DNA of 64,000 bases, from positions 2,842,780-2,906,779 of the forward strand of contig NZ_KV467168.1 in assembly GCF_001663775.1 (NCBI RefSeq), given 5' to 3'. The notes beneath the pieces are model-generated. The model made no database searches. It saw nothing but the letters and a program-made list of their open reading frames with translations, and was not told where the DNA came from. Made by a program: the position numbers and the translations under genes. Below are positions 23,153-32,156 of the stretch, piece after piece. The DNA is from Arthrobacter sp. B6. GTDB lineage: Bacteria; Actinomycetota; Actinomycetes; Actinomycetales; Micrococcaceae. Numbering within the stretch: the first letter of the stretch is position 1; each line of letters starts with the position of its first letter.

Positions 23153-23494
23153 CTACATTCCGGGCAGGTCCAAAGATTCGTAAACCTGGATGCTGGCCCC
23201 GGGCATCATGAGGTGCGGGTGGCCGTCCAAAAGCGCCTGGGCGCCGTCCAGGTCTTCCGCCTGGAGGATGCCGTACCCGCCAATGTGGCTGGTGCTGTTG
23301 GGGGTAGAGGTTCCCGCGGCGGAGATTTCCCGGCCTTCGCCCAGAGGGCTTCCCATGTCAACGATGCCGCTGCCGGCGCGGTCCGCCCACTCCATCCAGG
23401 CCTTCATGCCCTCCTGGGCCGCCTCGGGCGTGCTCTCCAGCATTTGTTCCTGGGCAGCCTTCGGTCCGAGGTACAGAACAACGAAATTCTTCAT
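23153..23494 (-). CDS. YCII-related domain protein
   Basis: A 113-residue cytoplasmic protein beginning MKNFVVLYLGPKAAQE, with the YCII pattern MKAWMEWADRAGSGIVDMGSPLG and a C-terminal PHLMMPGASIQVYESLDL. YCII-like proteins have a ferredoxin-like alpha/beta fold with a conserved His/Asp pair; actinobacterial members of this DGPF-type group are often linked to sigma-factor genes or have unknown enzymatic roles. ATG 23494 has GGAGGA at good spacing; the longer upstream frame lacks a ribosome site. Confidence 0.87.
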   Translation of the reverse strand: MKNFVVLYLGPKAAQEQMLESTPEAAQEGMKAWMEWADRAGSGIVDMGSPLGEGREISAAGTSTPNSTSHIGGYGILQAEDLDGAQALLDGHPHLMMPGASIQVYESLDLPGM

Positions 23495-23671
23495 GGCATC
23501 CTCCGCTCGAGTGCGCCGGCGGAACCGTGGTCCCCGGTCACACCACGATCCTAGGGGTGGCCACTGTCGCGGGGATACAGTGCAGGGGTAACCATTTGTG
23601 GAACCCTGAACGTCGAAAAGCCCCTCAGTTCGCTGTGGGCAAAAAATCATGCCGGAGCAGCATGCGGCAAA

Positions 23672-23692
23672 GTTGAGCGCAGTAGACTCAAG
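23672..23692 (+). promoter_or_regulatory. HAIR element (HspR-binding site) upstream of clpB
   Basis: GTTGAGC-N7-ACTCAAG at 23672-23692 matches the HAIR consensus CTTGAGT-N7-ACTCAAG with a perfect right half and two changes in the left. HspR represses heat-shock genes in actinobacteria by binding this element. It lies 35 bases upstream of the clpB start. hspR itself is not in the window. Confidence 0.85.
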
Positions 23693-23726
23693 TTAGCAAA
23701 ATGCGAAACCCCGGAAGGAGCTCTCT

Positions 23727-26399
23727 TTGGACGTCAAATTCACCACCAAGAGCCAGGAGGCTCTTTCGGCTGCGGCCATGAACGCCTCCACGGCAGGGAA
23801 TCCGCAGGTGGAACCCGCCCACCTGCTCAAGGCGCTGATGGATCAGCGGGAGGGCGTCGCCGTCGCACTTCTCCGTGCCACCGGCGCAGATCCGGACGCA
23901 GTGAGCGTCCAGGCGAGCAGCGCCATCAAAGCGTTGCCCGCAACGTCGGGAGGGTCCACGCAGCAGGCCCAGCTTTCGCGGCCGGCGCTGCAGGCCATCC
24001 AGAACGCCAAGAATGAGGCTGACAGGCTGGGAGATACGTTCGTCTCCACCGAAGTCCTGCTGCTGGGGCTCTCGGCGGGGAGTGACGCCGTCGGGCGGTT
24101 AATGCGCGACGCCGGTGCCTCCCATGAGGCGCTGCTCGCCGCCCTGCCGGGTGTCCGCGGGGACCGTAAAGTCACCAGCCCGGACCCGGAAAACACCTTC
24201 CAGTCACTGGAGAAGTTCGGCGCCGACCTGACGGCGATGGCCCGCTCCGGCAAGCTGGACCCGGTCATCGGGCGCGACACCGAGATCCGGCGCATCATCC
24301 AGGTGCTGAGCCGCCGCACCAAAAACAACCCGGTGATCATCGGCGAACCCGGCGTGGGCAAGACCGCCGTCGTGGAGGGCCTGGCGCAGCGGATCGTGGC
24401 CGGAGACGTCCCCGAAAGCCTGCGCGGCAAGACCCTGATCGCCCTGGACCTCGCGTCCATGGTCGCCGGCGCCAAGTACCGCGGCGAATTCGAGGAACGG
24501 CTCAAGGCTGTCCTGGAGGAGATCAAGAACTCGGAAGGCCAGATCGTCACGTTCATTGACGAGATCCATACAGTGGTGGGCGCCGGGGCCACTGGGGAAT
24601 CCTCCATGGATGCCGGCAACATGCTCAAGCCCATGCTGGCGCGCGGAGAGCTGCGCCTGATCGGTGCCACCACGCTGGATGAATACCGCGAGAACATCGA
24701 GAAGGACCCCGCCCTGGAGCGCCGGTTCCAGCAGGTGTACGTGGGCGAGCCGAGTGTTGAGGACACCATCGGCATTCTCCGCGGCCTGAAGGAACGCTAC
24801 GAAGCCCACCACAAAGTCACCATCGCCGACTCCGCGCTGGTGGCCGCCGCCACGCTGTCCAACCGCTACATCTCCGGCCGCCAGCTGCCGGACAAAGCGA
24901 TCGACCTGGTGGATGAAGCCGCGTCCCGGCTGCGGATGGAGATCGACTCCGCGCCGGAGGAGATCGACCAGCTTCGCCGCGCCGTGGACCGGCTCACCAT
25001 GGAGGAACTGGCCCTCGCCAACGAGAAGGACGCCGCCTCGGTGGAGCGCCTGGCTGCCCTCCGCGCCGATAAAGCGGACAAGACCGAGGAATTGGATGCC
25101 CTCAACGCGCGCTGGGAAGCCGAGAAGGCAGGCCTCAACCGGGTGGGTGACCTGAAGGCCAAGCTCGACGAACTCCGCTCCACCGCCGACAAGGCCCAGC
25201 GCGAAGGAGACCTGGAGACTGCGTCGCGGGTGCTCTACGGGGAGATCCCTGCGCTGGAACGCGAGCTGAATGCCGCCGCCGCAGCCGAGGCCGAGGTGAC
25301 GGACAAGCCGGCCCAGATGGTGGCGGAACAGGTCACGGCGGATGACATCGCCGAGGTGATTTCGGCGTGGACCGGAATCCCCGCCGGGCGCATGCTGCAG
25401 GGCGAAAGCCAGAAGCTGCTTCACATGGAGGAGGAGCTCGGCAGGCGGCTGATCGGCCAGTCCAAGGCCGTGGCGGCCGTGTCCGACGCCGTCCGGCGCG
25501 CCAGGGCCGGCATCAGCGATCCCCACCGTCCCACGGGTTCGTTCCTGTTCCTGGGCCCCACGGGCGTAGGCAAGACGGAGCTCGCCAAAGCACTGGCGGA
25601 TTTCCTGTTCGACGACGAGCGCGCCATGGTGCGGATCGACATGTCCGAGTACGGCGAGAAGCACTCGGTGGCGCGGCTCGTGGGTGCGCCTCCGGGGTAC
25701 GTTGGCTACGAGGAGGGTGGCCAGCTGACTGAAGCCGTCCGCCGCCGGCCATACTCGGTGATCCTCCTGGACGAGGTGGAGAAGGCCCATCCGGAGGTCT
25801 TCGACATCCTCCTGCAGGTGCTCGACGACGGCCGACTCACCGACGGCCAGGGCCGCACCGTGGACTTCCGCAACGCCATCCTGGTCCTGACCTCCAACCT
25901 GGGCAGCCAGTTCCTGGTGGACCAGGGCCTGGACGCCCAGGCCAAGCGGAGCGCCGTGATGGCCACGGTGAACGCCTCCTTCAAGCCGGAGTTCCTGAAC
26001 CGGCTGGACGAGGTGGTGCTGTTCGACGCCTTGTCCGTGGATGAGCTGGCCCGGATCGTGGAACTGCAGGTGGCCGAGCTCGGCAGGCGGCTGTACGAGC
26101 GCCGGCTCACCCTCGAGGTGACCGAGGGTGCCCGCGCCTGGCTGGCCATGTCCGGCTTCGACCCGGCCTACGGTGCCAGGCCGCTGCGCCGGCTGGTGCA
26201 GCGGGAGATCGGCGACCGCCTGGCCAAGGCCATCCTGTCCGGCGACATTGCCGACGGCGACACCGTGCTGGTGGATACGGCGGCCGACGTCGACGAACTC
26301 ACCATCGCGGGCCTGGAGGCACTGTCCGCTCCCGATGGCGGTGCTCCCGACCGTGGTGCGCCCGACGGCACGGGCCTGGTGGTCCGGCGGAAGGAGTAG
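23727..26399 (+). CDS. clpB: ATP-dependent chaperone ClpB
   Basis: ClpB is a hexameric disaggregase that works with DnaK to rescue aggregated proteins. The 890-residue protein has a Clp-N domain (1-145), NBD1 with Walker A GEPGVGKT (206-213) and [11 protein letters not shown], a charged coiled-coil middle domain at about 400-530, NBD2 with GPTGVGKT (about 608-615), the pore loop [13 protein letters not shown] and a small C-terminal domain. There is no ClpP-binding loop of the IGF type. TTG 23727 is the start, preceded by GGAAGGAG. The HAIR box implies HspR control. The last 25 residues ([11 protein letters not shown]...) are a repeat-like disordered tail. Confidence 0.97.
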   Translation: MDVKFTTKSQEALSAAAMNASTAGNPQVEPAHLLKALMDQREGVAVALLRATGADPDAVSVQASSAIKALPATSGGSTQQAQLSRPALQAIQNAKNEADRLGDTFVSTEVLLLGLSAGSDAVGRLMRDAGASHEALLAALPGVRGDRKVTSPDPENTFQSLEKFGADLTAMARSGKLDPVIGRDTEIRRIIQVLSRRTKNNPVIIGEPGVGKTAVVEGLAQRIVAGDVPESLRGKTLIALDLASMVAGAKYRGEFEERLKAVLEEIKNSEGQIVTFIDEIHTVVGAGATGESSMDAGNMLKPMLARGELRLIGATTLDEYRENIEKDPALERRFQQVYVGEPSVEDTIGILRGLKERYEAHHKVTIADSALVAAATLSNRYISGRQLPDKAIDLVDEAASRLRMEIDSAPEEIDQLRRAVDRLTMEELALANEKDAASVERLAALRADKADKTEELDALNARWEAEKAGLNRVGDLKAKLDELRSTADKAQREGDLETASRVLYGEIPALERELNAAAAAEAEVTDKPAQMVAEQVTADDIAEVISAWTGIPAGRMLQGESQKLLHMEEELGRRLIGQSKAVAAVSDAVRRARAGISDPHRPTGSFLFLGPTGVGKTELAKALADFLFDDERAMVRIDMSEYGEKHSVARLVGAPPGYVGYEEGGQLTEAVRRRPYSVILLDEVEKAHPEVFDILLQVLDDGRLTDGQGRTVDFRNAILVLTSNLGSQFLVDQGLDAQAKRSAVMATVNASFKPEFLNRLDEVVLFDALSVDELARIVELQVAELGRRLYERRLTLEVTEGARAWLAMSGFDPAYGARPLRRLVQREIGDRLAKAILSGDIADGDTVLVDTAADVDELTIAGLEALSAPDGGAPDRGAPDGTGLVVRRKE

Positions 26400-26409
26400 C
26401 TGCGTTGGG

Positions 26410-26844
26410 CTAACCTGCGGCCTGTGGCTGGGAGGACACGGCGGTCAGTTGCTGCCTGATGTCCTCCCAGTTCGTCGCCACCCGGCGTTCCACGATGAGG
26501 CCATCCACCACCCGCTCCAGGGTCAGGCTCTCGCTGGTGATGGGGGCGCCGGTCGGGGCGATTCCCTGGAACTCGCCGCCGCTGTGCACCGCGTGCATGG
26601 TCACCCGGCAGGCGACCAGGTCCCCTTCGGCGACCTGGTCCTCCAGGGTGAAGCTGGTACCGCTGAACACGGTGTTCCAGCCTTTGATCGCCTGCAGCAT
26701 CGTGTCGCGGTCCACCGGTTCGGCGTTCCCGTGCACGTACGCCTGGAGGTCGGGCGAAAGGACGCTGGTCATCGCGGTTTCGTCCTGGTCCTCAAAGGCC
26801 CTGAAGAACCTGCGTACCACTTCCTTGTTCTGGTCAGTTGTCAT
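26410..26844 (-). CDS. SnoaL-like / ester cyclase family protein
   Basis: A 144-residue alpha+beta-barrel protein of the SnoaL/NTF2-like superfamily. The pattern NKEVVRRFFRAFEDQDETAM at the start, then YVHGNAEPVDRDTML and GNAEP-like acidic pocket residues, and a C-terminal DGLIVERRVATNWEDI are typical of the ester cyclase (SnoaL polyketide cyclase-like) group found widely in soil actinobacteria, where the substrate is generally unknown. AAAGGA precedes ATG 26844. It is convergent with clpB, ten bases apart. Confidence 0.85.
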   Translation of the reverse strand: MTTDQNKEVVRRFFRAFEDQDETAMTSVLSPDLQAYVHGNAEPVDRDTMLQAIKGWNTVFSGTSFTLEDQVAEGDLVACRVTMHAVHSGGEFQGIAPTGAPITSESLTLERVVDGLIVERRVATNWEDIRQQLTAVSSQPQAAG

Positions 26845-26950
26845 GTGGATTGGTCCTTTCTGTGCTTATCCGGGATGCTCCGGATAAGCACAGACTAGGT
26901 TCATGCGGGACGGCCAAACTCCGTGCGCGCACCCAGTTGGGAGGGGGAAT

Positions 26951-29635
26951 TCAGCGGCGTAGGGGAGGGCTTTGGCGGGGGATCGCCAATTTGTCCTGTT
27001 CGGGCCCGAGACCGTGGCGGAACGCGTAGTTGGCCGCAGCTGTGCGGGCTGCCGGGCCCTCCACTCCAATCTTCATGTAAAGGTTGGCGGTATGCCTTTC
27101 GACCGTGCGCACGCTGAGCCCCAGATCCTGGGCGATGGATTGGTTGCTCATGCCTCCGGCAATGAGGTGGAGCACCTGGGCTTCGCGTGGTGTGAGGCGA
27201 ATGGCCGGCGAAACGGCGTATCCTGCCAAGGCTTCCGGCCGCTGCGGTTCCAGCAGCTCATTCACCAGGGAATCGATCTCCTGCGGAGTCAGGGTCCGGC
27301 CAGCCGCGAGGCAGCCACGGAAGGCGTCTTCTCCCAACAGAGCACCGACTGTGGACGCGGTGCGGGCGAACTCGGCCCGGTCAAGCGCCCAGAGCACCGC
27401 TCCGTACTGGTCGAGCCGTCCTTGCGCGGCGCCAAGCAGCATCGCCGACGTACGGGGCGAGCCGACAGATGCGGCCATGGAAGCCCAGGCGGCCAATGCC
27501 ATCGTGACGCCCCAATCATCGCTTCCGGTCTGGGCCACCCGCATTGATTCGCCAAGATGGCGACGGGCTCCTTCCAGGTCTCCTCGTGTCCTGGCCACCT
27601 GTCCCAGCCTGACGAAGCGCCGGGCAATGGCGAATGCGTGGCCGAGCCGGCGGGCGAGTACCTGGCTTTTCGAATAGCAGTCGGCCGCCTTGTCAACGTC
27701 TCCCAGGATGAACGAGGCGTCTCCCAACGCGAAGAGGCACGCTGACGTCCACCACTGGTCACCTGCCTCCTGTTCCAGCGCCAGCCCCCGAGCAGCCAGG
27801 ACTGCGGCCCGGGGCGCGTCGATGCCCATGGTTGCATGGGCCAGATAGTGCAGCTGCCGTCCCACAGCCGCCGGATCATCAACCTCAGCGAAAATGGCCG
27901 CAGCCTGCTCCCAATGGGATCGCGCCTCGTCGCCCAGTCCGGCATGGACAGCGAGGAAACCTGTCGATTCGTGGAGATTTGCCTGGACTCGGCGCGGAAG
28001 GGCATGGCTGCGTGCGATGTATCGCCGGTGCCACATCAGCCCTTCTGCGAATTCACCGCGCAATTGCCACACCTGGGCTAGGGTGCAAGTGATCTCGGCT
28101 CCGGACTCAAGCCCTTCGGGCGCGTCCAGGCCCCATGCCAGGGCTGCCCTAAGGTTGCCCTTGTCCTGCTCCAGCCGCTGGGTCCACGCGGGCTGCTTTG
28201 GGCCGGTCAGTTCTCCGCGTGCCTCCATGGCAACGGCAGCGAACCGGGCTGAGTGGGATCTGCGCAGCAAGGATCTTTCTTCGGCCGACCTCAACCGCTC
28301 GTCAGCGTACTGGCGGATGACTTCGAGCAGCCGGAATCGCCGCGTGCCGCCACTCGGCCGTTCCACCGCCACCAGAGACTGATCCACCAGTTCGGAGAGG
28401 GCGGGGAGGATGTCCGCCGGTTCCAACATCCCGCCCGGACAGACGGCCTCCGCGTCTTCCAGCGCCCAGCCGCCCGCAAAGACGGAGAGCCGCCTGAACA
28501 GTGCCTGCCCAGATGGCGAGAGGAGCCCGTGGCTCCAGTCCAGGGCCGCACGAAGTGTGGCATGTCTCTGTGCGCCAACTGACCCGGCTCCGGTCAGGAG
28601 TCCCAGGGCGTCCTCCAGGCGCTCAGCAAGTTGCGCCGTCGTCAGAAGCCTCACCCGGCTCGCGGCCAGCTCGATGGCGAGAGGCAGGCCGTCCAGCCTA
28701 CGGCACACGCGTGCCACGGCGGCGGCGTTTTGCCGGGTTACGGCGAACCCCGGAAGCGCCAGAGACGCCCGTTCGGTGAAGAGCCTGACGGACTCAGACG
28801 CGGCGATCTCCTCAAGCGGAAGTTCTTCGGAAGCCGGTACCGGGAGAGGGTCAAGCAGCCAAATTCTGGATGCCTCCACAGGCAATGGCACCCGGCTGGT
28901 GACGAGGATGTGCAGAGCCCCACAGTCGGCCAGTAGGCCCACACTGGCTTTGGCGCAGTCACGGGCCATGTGCTCACAGTTGTCCAGCACCAGCAATGCC
29001 GGTGTACTTCCGATATGTTCAGCAATTGCCGCGGTCTCGCTTTGGCCGGGTTTGATGAAGACGCCAAGTGCTGATGCGATGGTTGATCCAATGAGTTGCG
29101 GGCTGGCGGTGGCAGTGAGATCGGTCCAGTAGACAGGCCGACGCGAACCTTCACCGGCCTTCGCCGCCACAGTGAGCGCCAGGCGTGTCTTTCCGGAACC
29201 CGCGGTCCCGGCGACGGTGAGCAGGCGGGTTGCCCCCTCGTCCAGCCAGCTCAACAGTTCAAGCGTCTCCCGCTCCCGACCGACAAAGCTTGTCAGGGGC
29301 CGGGGAGCGGCGCCGGGAGGACGGGGCTCAGGCCCGACGGGTGCGTCTGCCGGGTCCGACAGGGCCAATTGACGTGCCCGTAGCGCTGCATCCTCGCGCG
29401 TGTGCACCCCGAGCTTATGGAAGACCTGACGCAGATACCACTTTGCCGAACTAGGCGCGATGTTAAGCCGAGCGGCAATTTCGGCGCTGCCCAGACCCTC
29501 GGAGAGGAGGACTGCGACTTCGCTCTCCCTCGCCGTCAGGGGCCGAGTAGTCTCCAAAATCTGGGCCTTGACCTGCGCCATATCGTGCACCGTTGTAGTA
29601 GGAAGTATGCGGCGGGACCTGTCCTCAGGGTGCAT
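26951..29635 (-). CDS. Large ATPase regulator with LuxR-type HTH domains at both ends
   Basis: An 894-residue cytoplasmic regulator. Residues 31-90 are a LuxR-type HTH (LTARESEVAVLLSEGLGSAEIAARL). A STAND/NB-ARC-like ATPase follows, with P-loop GTAGSGKT (143-150), LLVLDNCEHM and GLPLAIELAASRVR. A long alpha-helical region of TPR-like repeats (about 450-800) follows, and a second LuxR HTH (LTPREAQVLHLIAGGMSNQSIAQDLGL) closes the protein at about 825-890. The closest general class is the LuxR/AfsR-like ATPase regulators, which usually carry only one DNA-binding domain. The start at 29635 has no strong ribosome site; ATG 29581 is an alternative. Signal and targets are unknown. Confidence 0.9.
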   Translation of the reverse strand: MHPEDRSRRILPTTTVHDMAQVKAQILETTRPLTARESEVAVLLSEGLGSAEIAARLNIAPSSAKWYLRQVFHKLGVHTREDAALRARQLALSDPADAPVGPEPRPPGAAPRPLTSFVGRERETLELLSWLDEGATRLLTVAGTAGSGKTRLALTVAAKAGEGSRRPVYWTDLTATASPQLIGSTIASALGVFIKPGQSETAAIAEHIGSTPALLVLDNCEHMARDCAKASVGLLADCGALHILVTSRVPLPVEASRIWLLDPLPVPASEELPLEEIAASESVRLFTERASLALPGFAVTRQNAAAVARVCRRLDGLPLAIELAASRVRLLTTAQLAERLEDALGLLTGAGSVGAQRHATLRAALDWSHGLLSPSGQALFRRLSVFAGGWALEDAEAVCPGGMLEPADILPALSELVDQSLVAVERPSGGTRRFRLLEVIRQYADERLRSAEERSLLRRSHSARFAAVAMEARGELTGPKQPAWTQRLEQDKGNLRAALAWGLDAPEGLESGAEITCTLAQVWQLRGEFAEGLMWHRRYIARSHALPRRVQANLHESTGFLAVHAGLGDEARSHWEQAAAIFAEVDDPAAVGRQLHYLAHATMGIDAPRAAVLAARGLALEQEAGDQWWTSACLFALGDASFILGDVDKAADCYSKSQVLARRLGHAFAIARRFVRLGQVARTRGDLEGARRHLGESMRVAQTGSDDWGVTMALAAWASMAASVGSPRTSAMLLGAAQGRLDQYGAVLWALDRAEFARTASTVGALLGEDAFRGCLAAGRTLTPQEIDSLVNELLEPQRPEALAGYAVSPAIRLTPREAQVLHLIAGGMSNQSIAQDLGLSVRTVERHTANLYMKIGVEGPAARTAAANYAFRHGLGPEQDKLAIPRQSPPLRR

Positions 29636-29764
29636 CTCTGAGTGGCTGTGCCGACCAGTACCCTTATTGTCCTCCTGGCGGTCCAGTTTTGTCCGGTTGC
29701 TTCGGGGCTCTGGGCCGATTCAAGCGCCGGCGGGCCTGAGGATGACCGGCTCGCCCAGTGTCCG

Positions 29765-30457
29765 CTACGGCAGGACGGAAGCCGTGATGACGTTCCCGCC
29801 GGGTGCTGTGACGTAGCAGTCCACGCGCCGGTCACCGGATTCCCAGCTGGTGCTGCTGGGATAGGCCCGCTCGTAGTTCAAGGTGAAGTCATTGGCCGCC
29901 GGGGCGAGCTTCGCTGCCTGGCAGGCCTCCAGCGCCTTGGCTTTGAGGGTTTCGGCGCCCGGATAGGAGCCTTCGGCGGGATAGCGGTAGACGGCCACCA
30001 ACTGGGCCGAGTGGCCCGTATCGCAGGCTACAACGGAAGACTTCAGTGCTTCAGGGTCAAAGTCCTTGAAGCAGTCACCGACTTGGAAGTCCGCGGGTGG
30101 CACGCCTTCGCGCGGCAGCGGCAGCGCGCTGGCCGGGGCTGTCGGCGAAATTTCGATGACTCCTGCGCCGTCCGAGCCGGAACTCCCGCTGTTCTGTCCG
30201 AAGCCGCCGAGCCACAGAGCCCACCAGACGAGGGACCCCACCACGCCGACCAGCACCAGCACAAACACCGCCTTGAGGACGATCTGGCCCACGCTCCGAG
30301 GCCTCCGGGGAGGCTGCGCTGGCGGCGGGCCCGGCGGCTGAACCAGGGGCAACCCCGCCGTGGGCGGCGCGGCCGGTTTGGGCGGGCGCACGGTCCGGCC
30401 GGCAGCGAAATCCTGGCCTCCGCCCCCGGGTCCTGTTGCCTCGTCCTTTTGGTTCAC
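29765..30457 (-). CDS. Membrane-anchored protein with septum-formation-like extracytoplasmic domain
   Basis: A 230-residue protein starting at GTG 30457, with AGGAGGG about ten bases upstream. Residues 1-55 are Pro/Gln/Gly-rich and cytoplasmic. One transmembrane helix follows (IVLKAVFVLVLVGVVGSLVWWALW), then a linker and an extracytoplasmic domain with Cys pairs (VGDCFKDF, VACDTGHSAQLV, EACQAAK, VDCYV). The DCF...C..GHSAQLVA pattern is that of the actinobacterial septum-formation/DUF4190-associated domain. The role is unknown. A longer upstream frame to 30757 overlaps the start of the divergent DUF3073 gene and is not used. Confidence 0.83.
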   Translation of the reverse strand: MNQKDEATGPGGGGQDFAAGRTVRPPKPAAPPTAGLPLVQPPGPPPAQPPRRPRSVGQIVLKAVFVLVLVGVVGSLVWWALWLGGFGQNSGSSGSDGAGVIEISPTAPASALPLPREGVPPADFQVGDCFKDFDPEALKSSVVACDTGHSAQLVAVYRYPAEGSYPGAETLKAKALEACQAAKLAPAANDFTLNYERAYPSSTSWESGDRRVDCYVTAPGGNVITASVLP

Positions 30458-30732
30458 TGGGCTGCACCCTCCTGCGTTCCCTTGGTTGATAGCCCCCGGT
30501 CCGTGGCCGGTGTTCAGCAGTTGATAAAGTGACTCTACCGAACAAAAAACGTGGGAAACGTGTTGTCCGGGGCGATCAGCGTTACCCGACATGCCGTCAG
30601 GGGTGTTCGCTGGCAAGCAGGTGGTGCCGAAAGCATGTAATCTAGGTGTACGACAAATTGACCAAACATTCCGGGGCCTCACCGATAGCCAAGGTGACCA
30701 CCTCCGGTCCAAGTACAAAAGGGGGTCACGCC

Positions 30733-30966
30733 ATGGGGCGCGGCCGTCAAAAGGCAAAAGCTACCAAGCAGGCTCGGGATATTAAGTACTACTCCCCGAA
30801 CACTGACTACTCGGCACTTCAGCGTGAGCTGACGGGTCCGGGCAGTCGTGCCACGAGCCGTTTCGCGAATGAACCGGTCGAACCGGATTATTCGGCTTAT
30901 GTGGATAAGTACGCGGACGATTTGGAAGAAGACGACGACGACGTAGACAGCCGTCGGATCGGCTAG
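30733..30966 (+). CDS. DUF3073 family protein
   Basis: A 77-residue protein beginning MGRGRQKAKATKQARDIKYY and ending in a run of acidic residues (EEDDDDVDSRRIG). This is the DUF3073 family, small highly conserved actinobacterial proteins with a basic N-terminus and acidic C-terminus; the function is unknown, though nucleic-acid binding is plausible. ATG 30733 has AAGGGGG upstream; the longer upstream frame is not supported. A strong terminator lies about 180 bases downstream. Confidence 0.93.
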   Translation: MGRGRQKAKATKQARDIKYYSPNTDYSALQRELTGPGSRATSRFANEPVEPDYSAYVDKYADDLEEDDDDVDSRRIG

Positions 30967-31145
30967 TTGTCGCAAGCCGTTGTTGCCGCAAGGCCCCGGG
31001 CTGGTGACGCCGCAGTACGATCGGATGTCGTAACTTATCCGTCAGTACAGCGCTTCTTTTGCAGCACCCAGGACCCGGACGGACCCAGGGCTGACTTAGC
31101 TATACAGCGTTGACCTCGGCCATACTGGGCTGATCTTACTTATTG

Positions 31146-31192
31146 AGCCCGTTGGCTGTACCGGACATCCGGCGCAGCCAACGGGCTTTTTG
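31146..31192 (+). terminator. Intrinsic terminator
   Basis: Perfect 13-bp stem AGCCCGTTGGCTG (31146-31158) / CAGCCAACGGGCT (31175-31187) with a 16-base loop, followed by a five-T tract (31187-31191). It is the clearest Rho-independent terminator in the window. Confidence 0.9.
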
Positions 31193-31213
31193 GTGTTGAC
31201 TGGTGGTGATGAG

Positions 31214-31268
31214 GCGCGAACGTACACTTGTGGCCCCGTTCCCAGGGGCCCCAACTGTACGTTCGCGC
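31214..31268. repeat. Long palindrome upstream of the VOC gene (single copy in window)
   Basis: GCGCGAACGTACA (31214-31226) pairs perfectly with TGTACGTTCGCGC (31256-31268), and the inner CTTGTGGCCCC/GGGGCCCCAAC pair with two mismatches. Total 55 bp. It resembles families 1 and 2 in size but not in sequence, and lies just before the ribosome site of the next gene, where it could also affect expression. Confidence 0.75.
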
Positions 31269-31293
31269 AATGCCGCTGCGTAAGGAAGCCCCG

Positions 31294-32073
31294 ATGCCCC
31301 CAAACTCCAGTGCACCCACGTACCGGCACGGCGAGCCGTGCTGGGCGGACGTCCAGACCTGCGATGTTGCGGCAGCCAAAGACTTCTATGGTGCAGTCTT
31401 TGGATGGAGGTTCGAGGACCTGCCCACTCCGGACGGCCGAAGTTATGCCAAGGCCTTCCTGGGCCAGGATCTTGTAGCCACCATCGCTCCGCAGAACCCG
31501 CACCAGGAGTCCCTCGGCACCGAGGCGCAGTGGAACATCTACCTCGCGGCCGACGACGCGAAGGCGATAGCTGAGGAGGCCACGCACCTGGGCGGCGCCG
31601 TCCAGTTCGGCCCGGAGCAGGTCGCTGACACCGGAGTGATGGTTTTCATCGGCCCGCCGGGCGGCGGCACCACGGGCGTGTGGCAGCCCGGTACGCACAT
31701 TGGTGCCGGGAGGTACAACGAGCCCGGCGCGCTGTCGTGGGCGGAACTGCTCACGCCCGAGCCGCAGTCCGCCGTCGGATTTTTCCAGCAGCTCTTCGGC
31801 CACGAGGTCACCGAGTATCCGCAGGACGACGGCGGCACGTACACCACGCTGATGGTGAGCGGTGCGGAGGTGGCCGGGATCGCCGCGGCAGAGGAGGAAG
31901 CCGGCTGGCAGATCTACTTCGGAGCCACGGACGTCGCCGAGACCGTGCGCAGGGCGGTGGCGGCCGGCGCGGAAGTGCTGATCGAACCCGACGTTTCCGA
32001 CCCCGATGCTCCCGGGGCCACGGCGACCCTGAGGGATCCCCAGGGAGGCGTGTTCAGCCTGCTGGAGGTCTAG
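31294..32073 (+). CDS. Two-module VOC family protein
   Basis: A 259-residue protein built from two glyoxalase/VOC modules: residues 1-130 (GEPCWADVQTCDVAAAKDFYGAVFGW ...) and 135-259 (GALSWAELLTPEPQSAVGFFQQLFG ... RDPQGGVFSLLEV). Tandem VOC proteins of this kind are close to the CFP32-type hydroxylases and glyoxalase-like proteins of actinobacteria; the substrate is not known. ATG 31294 has AAGGAAG upstream and is preferred over earlier in-frame ATGs that lie in the palindrome. Confidence 0.88.
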   Translation: MPPNSSAPTYRHGEPCWADVQTCDVAAAKDFYGAVFGWRFEDLPTPDGRSYAKAFLGQDLVATIAPQNPHQESLGTEAQWNIYLAADDAKAIAEEATHLGGAVQFGPEQVADTGVMVFIGPPGGGTTGVWQPGTHIGAGRYNEPGALSWAELLTPEPQSAVGFFQQLFGHEVTEYPQDDGGTYTTLMVSGAEVAGIAAAEEEAGWQIYFGATDVAETVRRAVAAGAEVLIEPDVSDPDAPGATATLRDPQGGVFSLLEV

Positions 32074-32097
32074 TGTGTTCGCGGATTCCTTATCGCG

Positions 32098-32116
32098 AAT
32101 GATTATTGATAGCATT
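32098..32116 (+). promoter_or_regulatory. Weak Zur/Fur-like box in the promoter region of the ABC transporter operon
   Basis: AATGATTATTGATAGCATT resembles the Zur-type pattern AATGANAATNATTNTCATT at 12 of its 16 defined positions; the outer AATGA/CATT arms match but the centre does not. It overlaps a -10-like TAGCAT. The match is only suggestive. Confidence 0.22.
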
Positions 32117-32156
32117 GGTGCGTCGACTGTCTGCCTACCAGTGAAAAGAATTCCGC

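Larger units (their letters stand above)
30967..31293 (+). other. Gene-free interval between DUF3073 and the VOC gene
   Basis: These 327 bases contain no supported reading frame. They hold a -35-like TTGACC (31110-31115) with a weak -10 about 17 bases on, an intrinsic terminator (31146-31192) directly after it, and a 55-bp palindrome (31214-31268) ending 25 bases before the next gene. The terminator may end the DUF3073 transcript or a very short independent RNA. Confidence 0.6.

Noticed and set aside
24204..25790. 528-codon open frame on the minus strand
   Set aside because: Complement of clpB; no homology features.
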